A stretch of DNA of 21,306 nucleotides from Cellulomonadaceae bacterium (GTDB taxonomy: Bacteria; Actinomycetota; Actinomycetes; Actinomycetales; Cellulomonadaceae). Shown piece by piece: positions 15,190 through 20,110 of this stretch (position 1 is the first letter of the stretch; each line of letters starts with the position of its first letter). The stretch is taken from NCBI GenBank assembly GCA_031282935.1, contig JAITCS010000115.1, positions 1 through 21,306 of the forward strand, read 5' to 3'. The translations under genes and the position numbers were made by a program. The notes under the pieces were generated by a model. That model did not search any database. It saw nothing but the letters and a program-made list of their open reading frames with translations, and was not told the origin of the DNA.

Positions 15190-15432
15190 CTACGCGGCCA
15201 CCTTTTCGGCAACCCAAGTGGCAACTAGCTGCTGCAGGGTAACTCCAGCCACAGCAGCTTGTTCGACCAGAGAATCATAGTCGGGTTTTCGTAAGTCGAA
15301 AGCAACGGTACGTTTTTCAAGCCCGGGTTGCTGCATGTTTTCCAAATCACAATAGTCAAGATAACTATCATCTTCGGCTTCAAAAAGGCGGATGAATTCC
15401 TCGTCTTCAATTTCCGGAATTTGCTTTTCCAT
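15190..15432 (-). CDS. brnA: BrnA-like antitoxin
   Basis: This 80-aa acidic protein is the downstream partner of a BrnT-type toxin gene. The N-terminus (EKQIPEIEDEEFIRLFEAED) is acidic. The C-terminal part, KRTVAFDLRKPDYDSLVEQA then GVTLQQLVATWVAEKVAA, has a beta-strand-helix-helix pattern consistent with a ribbon-helix-helix DNA-binding domain, which would dimerise, bind the operator and neutralise the toxin. The sequence is not a close BrnA match, so the assignment leans on context. ATG 15432 is chosen because GGGAGGT lies about nine bases upstream; GTG 15438 would be too close. It overlaps the toxin gene by 26 bases, a coupling typical of toxin-antitoxin pairs. Confidence 0.65.
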   Translation of the reverse strand: MEKQIPEIEDEEFIRLFEAEDDSYLDYCDLENMQQPGLEKRTVAFDLRKPDYDSLVEQAAVAGVTLQQLVATWVAEKVAA

Positions 15433-15736
15433 ATACACCGACCTCCCTTGGTTTGCTTACTCTCCGCGCTGACATTATCCTCAACGAATCACCGCGCGGA
15501 GTGGTGACAACTGCGTATAATTTATCGTCAATTTTTCCAATGCTAAGCGTTCGTGATTCCGTTGAATGTGGGCGAGGGGAGTGAAATGATACCCGATTAG
15601 GATCCTCCCAGACACTTGCCGCGTGATTGAAATCAAATCCTCGTTCCTCCAGGCAGGTATCGCTTTTGGCTTTGTCCCATTCAAACTTTTGCTCGTACGG
15701 TGCGTCACCGGCCACGATAATGCTACGCCCGACCAT
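15407..15736 (-). CDS. brnT: BrnT-family ribonuclease toxin
   Basis: The 109-aa protein contains the BrnT signature: FEWDKAKSDTCLEERGFDFN near the N-terminus, AASVWEDPNRVSFHSPRP, and RTLSIGKIDDKLYAVVTTPR followed by LRIMSARRVSKPRE. BrnT toxins are RelE-fold RNases that inhibit translation. The gene order toxin then antitoxin is the usual brnTA order. ATG 15736 is taken as the start; a TTG at 15784 would add 16 residues without a match to the family, and internal starts closer to FEWD are possible. The C-terminal tail (VGVYGKANSGN) overlaps the antitoxin start. GC content and codon use are below the flanks, which suggests recent acquisition near a tRNA gene. Confidence 0.82.
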   Translation of the reverse strand: MVGRSIIVAGDAPYEQKFEWDKAKSDTCLEERGFDFNHAASVWEDPNRVSFHSPRPHSTESRTLSIGKIDDKLYAVVTTPRGDSLRIMSARRVSKPREVGVYGKANSGN

Positions 15737-15902
15737 GCTAGACTCTGCCCATCCGAGGGAATGGCAGGTAACAGTGCCACTCAACGTTGCGTGGCTTCAT
15801 CGCGCCTTAAGCCTGTTCCACTCCATCCCTTAACGCTACCACGGATAATAAGGTGGGAGCGATTTCTCAACCGCTCGGGCACAGCCCCTCGCGTTCGCGC
15901 TA

Positions 15903-15925
15903 AAAATGCCCCACTGCGGCATTTT
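15903..15925. terminator. AT-flanked hairpin, possible bidirectional terminator
   Basis: AAAATGCC-ccactgc-GGCATTTT is a perfect 8-bp stem with a 7-base loop. The A- and T-rich ends give a U-run on either strand. It lies between the brnTA locus and tRNA-Leu. Confidence 0.55.
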
Positions 15926-15968
15926 CTTTACGCGCTCACCCTCACGGGTTTAAATCCGCTACAACAAC

Positions 15969-16006
15969 AATGTGAAGCGCTAGCCTGTTGGCTCGCATTT
16001 CACATT
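15969..16006 (-). terminator. tRNA-Leu terminator hairpin
   Basis: The arms AATGTGAA and TTCACATT (15969-15976, 15999-16006) with inner AGCC-tgtt-GGCT form a long imperfect stem. Read on the minus strand the hairpin starts at the encoded CCA end and is followed by GTTGTTGT. Confidence 0.65.
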
Positions 16007-16089
16007 GGTGCCGAAGGGGGGACTTGAACCCCCACGTCCGAAGACACTGGTACCTAAAACCAGCGCGTCTGCCATTTCGCCACTTCGGC
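16006..16089 (-). tRNA. tRNA-Leu (anticodon UAG)
   Basis: The minus strand gives acceptor arms GCCGAAG and CTTCGGC, discriminator A and an encoded CCA (16006-16008). The anticodon arm is CTGGT-TTTAGGT-ACCAG, so the anticodon is UAG (reads CUA, and likely others of the CUN box). A long variable arm TGTCTTCGGACGTG (class II) and the T arm GGGGTTCAAGTCCCC are visible. The 84-base span includes CCA. Confidence 0.96.
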
Positions 16090-16188
16090 AAGTGGACATG
16101 CAAAATTATGTCACCTGGATTCTAGCGCATGGCTGCGCGGTGCCAGTCAAAGTGGCGCGCCACAGCCTCCCCTGCGAGGGCGCGGGCA

Positions 16189-16941
16189 CTAGTGGTCTAT
16201 GCGGAGCGCCTTGCGCAAACGTGCCACATGCCCATCGGCGCGCACGTTCACCCAGGCCAGGGCGATTTTGCCAGCCTTGTCAACCACGAAAGTGGAGCGC
16301 AGCAGGCCATCGTCCTTAGGCATGATAGGGTGGACCTGCTCGGGCAGAATAGCGGCCGCCCGGCCATAGCGGTGAACCTTGCCCCAGGCGCCATACTTGC
16401 GCGCCGTCTTGGCGCCCTTGTCGGTGGCCAGCGGGAACGACAGTTTTTGCTTCGCGGCGAAAGCGGTGTTGTCCTCGGCGGTGTCAGGCGAAATACCCAC
16501 CACTTTGTAACCGTGGGACTCAAAAACTTTCAGCGAGTCGCGGAAATCGCAGGCCTCTTTTGTGCACGAGGTTGACGATGCTTTGGGGTAAAAGAATACG
16601 ATTACGCCGCGCTCAGCCTCTTTGCGCAGATTTGACAGCACCAATTTCTTGCCGTCAGCACTGAAAAGGGTGAAAGGCGGGGCGTTATCGCCAATTTTGA
16701 GCGACTTGGCGAAAGGATCTGCCTTGGCCTTGGCGGACACCTCATTGGCTTTCCCAAGGCGCGCTTTGGAGCCCGACTTGGCGGCGACCGGAGTTGACAC
16801 AGCCGATTTCGGGTGCGCAGCTTTGGCGCTCGAAGCTGACTTGGGGTTCGCTGCCGCCTTAGGTCGCGGCGCCGCTGCCTTGGGGTGCGCGCTGGGCGCG
16901 GGCCGAGCCGCCTTGGTGTTCGATTTACGTGTCTGCGCCAT
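16189..16941 (-). CDS. bcp: Bcp-type peroxiredoxin with histone-H1-like basic N-terminus
   Basis: The 250-aa thiol peroxidase would reduce hydrogen peroxide and organic hydroperoxides using thioredoxin-type electrons. The peroxiredoxin domain occupies about residues 78-250. The active-site strand reads VIVFFYPKASSTSCTKEACD, with peroxidatic C126 and the second Cys at 131, typical of the atypical 2-Cys Bcp class; homologs usually have TPGCT where this has STSCT. KFGVWGEK-like positions appear as RKYGAWGKVHRYGRAA, followed by STFVVDKAGKIALAW. The first 78 residues are an Ala/Lys/Pro/Ser-rich low-complexity tail with repeated AHPK-like and PKAA-like units, resembling the C-terminal domain of histone H1 or of HupS-type nucleoid proteins. 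A TATTTA hexamer 6 bases before ATG 16941 suggests the tail is translated. Confidence 0.9.
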   Translation of the reverse strand: MAQTRKSNTKAARPAPSAHPKAAAPRPKAAANPKSASSAKAAHPKSAVSTPVAAKSGSKARLGKANEVSAKAKADPFAKSLKIGDNAPPFTLFSADGKKLVLSNLRKEAERGVIVFFYPKASSTSCTKEACDFRDSLKVFESHGYKVVGISPDTAEDNTAFAAKQKLSFPLATDKGAKTARKYGAWGKVHRYGRAAAILPEQVHPIMPKDDGLLRSTFVVDKAGKIALAWVNVRADGHVARLRKALRIDH

Positions 16942-16989
16942 ACCCTATAAATACGACACAGCCGCGCATTTCAACCCCTCCACCGCCGG

Positions 16990-17037
16990 AGCGCCGCCGT
17001 TTTTGCGCTAAATGAACGCCCGACGGCGCTGTTTTTT
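16990..17037 (+). terminator. Hairpin with T-tract, no obvious gene upstream
   Basis: AGCGCCGCCG (16990-16999) and CGACGGCGCT (17021-17030) pair with one mismatch, 21-base loop, followed by G and six T. As a plus-strand terminator it lacks an identified upstream gene, because 16189-16941 is transcribed leftwards. Confidence 0.4.
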
Positions 17038-17136
17038 ATCGGCTGGCGTATATTTATTTCTTTTCTTATCGCCACTGCCAACGTGGGCGAATCGAACCGC
17101 GCTAAATTTGTCGGTTCCGCCTGCAAAGGGCCATAG

Positions 17137-17156
17137 TGGTTTCGACAGGCTCAACC
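17137..17156 (+). repeat. Dispersed repeat, family A
   Basis: It contains the exact core GGTTTCGACAGGCTCAACC. It is followed by a family C start, GGTTTCGGTGACCGGCGCAGG (17161-17181), as in pmt. Confidence 0.75.
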
Positions 17157-17195
17157 TAAAGGTTTCGGTGACCGGCGCAGGTTCAAGCACTGGAA

Positions 17196-17258
17196 CACTG
17201 CGCGGTAGCACCGCGCCCTTTAGCACTTATATTCCGCCCCGACAGGAGCCTAAAATCA
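17196..17258 (+). repeat. Dispersed repeat, family B
   Basis: The core GCGCGGT-AGC-ACCGCGC (17200-17216) is followed by CCTTTAGCAC and TTCCGCCCCGACAG, then GAGCCTAAAATCATC. It matches 4706-4768 (opposite strand) and 7945-8004. Confidence 0.7.
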
Positions 17259-17285
17259 TCATTGGCCAGGTTTGGCACGCTTTTG

Positions 17286-17350
17286 CTTCGGTGACCGACG
17301 CCGCTCGGGGAGAGTTTCGTGGGATGGTGGTTTCGCCAGGCTCAACCACC
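17286..17350 (+). repeat. Family C fragment and family A hairpin copy
   Basis: The first part, CTTCGGTGACCGACG, is a family C end. GGTGGTTTCGCCAGGC then TCAACCACC (17326-17350) is family A with one change (ACAGG to CCAGG) and complementary outer arms GGTGGTT/AACCACC. Confidence 0.65.
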
Positions 17351-17385
17351 TGGTGGGCTCTACCAGCGGGGTTGGGCGGTGGGGC

Positions 17386-17391
17386 TTGACA
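17386..17391 (+). promoter_or_regulatory. Candidate -35 element for the VTLP-repeat gene
   Basis: A perfect TTGACA is followed about 16-19 bases later by TCTCAT or CATGGT as weak -10 candidates. This would leave a leader of roughly 120 nt before 17543. Confidence 0.35.
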
Positions 17392-17542
17392 TTTTTGAAT
17401 GTGTTGTTCTCATGGTCTGACCTGCTGGAACGCCAACTTGGTGAAAGGTTGAACTCGATGTCGGCCAAGTTTTGCGACAAATAACGACGCCAGAGCCGCC
17501 CCAATTTCACGAATCCTGGGCCCCAGGCGCACCATTGAAGAC

Positions 17543-18658
17543 ATGAACAAGAACACTATCCGCCGTTTCGCAACTCCGACCGCCGCTGCCGCGCTTGCAG
17601 CCGCTTCCATCATCGCTCTTATGCCGCACGCGGCCGCTGAGCCTTCGCAGGCGGTGACCTTGCCCGCCGACCTCGGCACGCAAACCGCTGTGACGCTGCC
17701 CGCGACCCTCGACCGTCCCCAGGTTCAAGGCGTTGTCACTCTGCCCGCCGACCTCGGCACGCAAACCGCAGTGACCTTGCCTGCGACCCTCGACCGTCCC
17801 GAGGTTCAAGGCGTTGTCACCCTGCCTGCTGATCTCGGCACACAAGCGGTCGTCACCTTACCTGCTGACCTGGGGACGCAAGCTGTCGTCACCTTACCGG
17901 GCGAAATCCACACCGCCGTCACGCTGCCCGCGACCCTCGACCGTCCCGTGGTTCAAGGTGTTGTCACGCTGCCCGCTGACCTGGGCACGCAAGCTGTCGT
18001 CACCTTGCCCGCCGAAATCCCGACCGCCGTCACCCTGCCCGCGCAGCTCACCGAGGCCGAGCTGGCAGGCGTCGTCACGCTGCCCGCAGAAATCCAGACC
18101 GTCGTCACGCTGCCTGCAACGCTGTCGTCCACCACTAGAACGGATCACGATGGCTACGCCGAATTGCCCGAAGGCCCGACCGAGTGCGATGACGCGACGC
18201 TCGGCCGCACCACCTATCCCGTTCCGGTTGATGTGGATGACCTAGACCCAGCCCTCGGAATTAAGGCCATCTCCGCCGAGATCAACATCGTCCCGCTTCC
18301 GGCTGTTCGGCCCGCTGTCGTTCCCGATTTGGATCCGTCCTTCGGCATCGTCGCAATTTCGGCTGAAGTAAATCCGGTGGTGGTTGAGGATATCGACCCA
18401 GAATTGGGTATTGTCGCAATCTCCGGCGAGGTCGAATACCGTGACGAGGACGGCAATTTGGTTGATCCGATAGAGCCCATGGACGGCATTGACCGCTCCG
18501 ACCTGGCCCGCGACGGCGATTTCGACCGCTCGCAGTACGCGCGCACCGCCGACGATAAGGGCCTGACCAGCGCTTCCATCGCGGGCATCTCCGCCTCGGT
18601 GCTGGGGGCTGCGGCGATCAGCGCTTACCTCGTTTCGCGGAACCGTAAGCACGCCTAA
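17543..18658 (+). CDS. Secreted, membrane-anchored VTLP-repeat protein
   Basis: I do not recognise a family for this 371-aa protein. A signal peptide (basic NKNTIRR, hydrophobic Ala-rich core, cleavage near HAAA/EPS at about 32) is followed by 13 tandem copies of a VTLP-containing unit (about residues 37-205). Their variants are VVTLPADLGTQ, AVTLPATLDRPQVQG and VVTLPAEIPT. Then come three longer acidic repeats with DLDPALGIKAISAEIN, DLDPSFGIVAISAEVN and DIDPELGIVAISGEVE (about 235-310). A Asp-rich stretch leads to a C-terminal membrane helix (ASIAGISASVLGAAAISAYLV) and a short basic tail SRNRKHA. This topology is that of a surface protein held in the membrane. A strong terminator follows; it is probably monocistronic. 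The ATG has only a weak GAAG upstream. Confidence 0.75.
   Translation: MNKNTIRRFATPTAAAALAAASIIALMPHAAAEPSQAVTLPADLGTQTAVTLPATLDRPQVQGVVTLPADLGTQTAVTLPATLDRPEVQGVVTLPADLGTQAVVTLPADLGTQAVVTLPGEIHTAVTLPATLDRPVVQGVVTLPADLGTQAVVTLPAEIPTAVTLPAQLTEAELAGVVTLPAEIQTVVTLPATLSSTTRTDHDGYAELPEGPTECDDATLGRTTYPVPVDVDDLDPALGIKAISAEINIVPLPAVRPAVVPDLDPSFGIVAISAEVNPVVVEDIDPELGIVAISGEVEYRDEDGNLVDPIEPMDGIDRSDLARDGDFDRSQYARTADDKGLTSASIAGISASVLGAAAISAYLVSRNRKHA
17671..17832 (+). repeat. 81-bp tandem duplication in VTLP gene
   Basis: Two near-identical 81-bp units (27 codons) run from the ADLGTQT block through LDRP-VQG to the next VVTLP. Units further downstream are shorter and more diverged. The high DNA identity indicates recent duplication. 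Boundaries are approximate. Confidence 0.7.
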
Positions 18659-18739
18659 ACACCCCGTGCGCGTTGCACAGCGCCGCTAACTGACCAAAAC
18701 TTTCGATCCGCGCAGGGTGAGCGCGGGGAATCCGGCGCA

Positions 18740-18780
18740 AAAGGCCGCTTGCCATTACGGTGAGCGGCCTTTCGCATTTG
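18740..18780 (+). terminator. Strong terminator of the VTLP gene
   Basis: AAAGGCCGCT (18740-18749) and AGCGGCCTTT (18763-18772) form a perfect 10-bp stem. Wobble pairs extend it inside (TGCC-atta-CGGTG). It is about 80 bases after the stop codon and is followed by CGCATTTG. Confidence 0.85.
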
Positions 18781-18820
18781 CACAGCCCTGTCGGCGCCCG
18801 TAGTGGAGCGCCCTTAATGT

Positions 18821-18826
18821 TATGGT
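18821..18826 (+). promoter_or_regulatory. -10 hexamer for leaderless sigma-factor start
   Basis: TATGGT is followed by GAGCACG and ATG (18834), spacer 7. An in-frame ATG at 18822 lies inside this hexamer and is therefore unlikely to be the start. Confidence 0.6.
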
Positions 18827-18833
18827 GAGCACG

Positions 18834-19355
18834 ATGTCTTTTCTCAATCCTGCCAGGGGGCAAACTTATGAGGATGAGTTTGCCAATTTCATGGCGGAGA
18901 GTTCCGAGCAGCTAAATAAAACGGCCTGGTTGCTCACCGGCGACCGCCATCAGGCTGAGGAACTCGTTCAAGAGGCACTGACCAGGACTTTTATGTCGTG
19001 GCGCAAAGCGCGTAAAGACCCGATGGCGTATGCGCGCAAAATGTTGACCACCAAACGTGGGGTGCTCAAGCGCAATCAGCAGCGGGAGCCGGTAATGCCG
19101 CAGGTGCCCGACACCGAAATTGAGTCCAGCGAGGGCACGATTGCGGACCGCGACCGCCTCACTCGCGCCTTGGCCACCCTGACTGAGCGGCAGCGGGAGA
19201 TTGTGGTGCTGCGGCACCTGATGGGGTTAAGTGAACAGCAGGTGGCCGACGATTTGGGTTGCTCGGTTGGCACGGTGAAGTCCACGGCCTCACGCGGGTT
19301 GGCGCAGTTGCGCGAGTTTTTGGAGTCGAGCGAGGAAGCGGACGCTGCCGCCTAG
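18834..19355 (+). CDS. SigE-family ECF-type RNA polymerase sigma factor
   Basis: The 173-aa protein has region 2 (YEDEFANFMAESSEQLNKTA, then WLLTGDRHQAEELVQEALTR with FMSWRK) and region 4 (LTRALATLTERQREIVVLRH, LSEQQVADDLGCSVGTVKST and ASRGLAQLREFL). The WLLTGD..AE.LVQEAL signature is typical of the SigE-family subgroup of actinobacterial ECF sigma factors. It would direct RNA polymerase to alternative promoters in the cytoplasm. No anti-sigma gene is visible next to it; the downstream neighbour is a convergent rhodanese. The start at 18834 is decided by the leaderless promoter. The C-terminal tail is acidic (ESSEEADAAA). Confidence 0.92.
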   Translation: MSFLNPARGQTYEDEFANFMAESSEQLNKTAWLLTGDRHQAEELVQEALTRTFMSWRKARKDPMAYARKMLTTKRGVLKRNQQREPVMPQVPDTEIESSEGTIADRDRLTRALATLTERQREIVVLRHLMGLSEQQVADDLGCSVGTVKSTASRGLAQLREFLESSEEADAAA

Positions 19356-19365
19356 AAATGTTTCT

Positions 19366-19474
19366 GGCGGTTGAGCCTGACACCCGGCGGTTGAGCCTGT
19401 CGAAACCCCTGACACCCGGCGGTTGAGCCTGTCGAAACCCCTGACACCCGGCGGTTGAGCCTGTCGAAACCCCG
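19366..19474 (-). repeat. Tandem array of family A with 32-bp period
   Basis: Three copies of GGCGGTTGAGCCTGTCGAAA begin at 19386, 19418 and 19450, an exact 32-bp spacing with linker CCCCTGACACCC. A first copy at 19366 lacks 12 bases (between two CTG sequences). It lies between the convergent sigma-factor and rhodanese genes. Confidence 0.85.
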
Positions 19475-19485
19475 GCCAGGGTTAG

Positions 19486-20034
19486 CTAGCCGCGAGTAAC
19501 CCCGAACAAGGATTCCCCGGTGAGCGCGCAGGTGGGCGGCCCATCAGCGGTCACCACGTCCTCGTTAGTGGTGGGATTGAAAGTGTTCGCCAAGGTGAGG
19601 TCACCAATCACGGAGGCGCCCGACAGCGAAAGCGCTTCCTCTAGGGAGTACGAGCCGCGCAGGCCAGTGAATCCCTCGGCTACCATGAACTCAGCCACGC
19701 GGTCGGCCCGAGCGCCAGTGCCGCAATGCAAGATGAAGTCGCCGCCACGATCCAACGCCTCAATTTGGTCGCGGAAATCGGAGGAATTGAGGGGGATGTT
19801 CACCGCGCCCTCAATGTGTCCAGCCGCAAACTCCTCGGCAGTGCGCACGTCAATAATCGTCGCGCCAAAATCTGCTGCCCCGGCCTGGTTGCCGAACGGG
19901 AAACCGAGGGCGGCAATGGCTAAGCCCAAAGCTGCCAGGGCCGCGAGCGCAATCGAGGCCAACCGGCGCTGCTGCTTGTTGCTCGCAAGCGAACTTGCTG
20001 GCGCGGTCTGGTCGAGGGAAGTCTGAGTGTTCAT
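19486..20034 (-). CDS. Membrane-anchored rhodanese-like protein
   Basis: The 182-aa protein has an N-terminal hydrophobic segment (about residues 25-50, ASIALAALAALGLAIAALGF) and a rhodanese domain (about 55-128). The signatures are IIDVRTAEEFAAGHIEGAVN and HCGTGARADRVAEF, with active-site Cys104 and Arg109 in a six-residue loop. The domain probably acts outside the membrane, in sulfur transfer or thiol handling. The C-terminal tail (TLANTFNPTTNEDVV, ending TCALTGESLFGVTRG) is not typical and contains another Cys. ATG 20034 is chosen, although GTG at 20037 is in frame. It converges with the sigma factor across a tandem repeat. Confidence 0.85.
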   Translation of the reverse strand: MNTQTSLDQTAPASSLASNKQQRRLASIALAALAALGLAIAALGFPFGNQAGAADFGATIIDVRTAEEFAAGHIEGAVNIPLNSSDFRDQIEALDRGGDFILHCGTGARADRVAEFMVAEGFTGLRGSYSLEEALSLSGASVIGDLTLANTFNPTTNEDVVTADGPPTCALTGESLFGVTRG

Positions 20035-20110
20035 CACTGTCCATGATGACGCAGAAACCCGACCGCATTAACCTTTAGGCGCAACTCCCCCCAAAAAGCG
20101 GCGCGCGTTG

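Larger units (their letters stand above)
16942..17542. other. Repeat-rich intergenic gap
   Basis: No convincing gene is present. The gap contains family A, B and C repeat pieces (17137-17350), a hairpin with T-tract (16990-17037) and a candidate promoter (17386-17391). One plus-strand frame starts with a signal-peptide-like sequence but continues through repeats. Confidence 0.55.

Noticed and set aside
15940..15965. Possible partial tRNA (GGGTTTAAATCCGC resembles a T arm)
   Set aside because: The flanking bases do not pair as a T stem, and no acceptor or anticodon arm is present.
17012..17389. Plus-strand frame with a signal-peptide-like start (ARRRCFLSAGVYLFLFLS)
   Set aside because: Only the first 26 residues look real. 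The rest translates family A, B and C repeats, there is no ribosome-binding site, and a T-tract hairpin overlaps its start.
19366..19474. CRISPR array
   Set aside because: Spacers are identical (about 12 bases) and not unique, the period is 32, and no cas gene is present. It is a tandem repeat.
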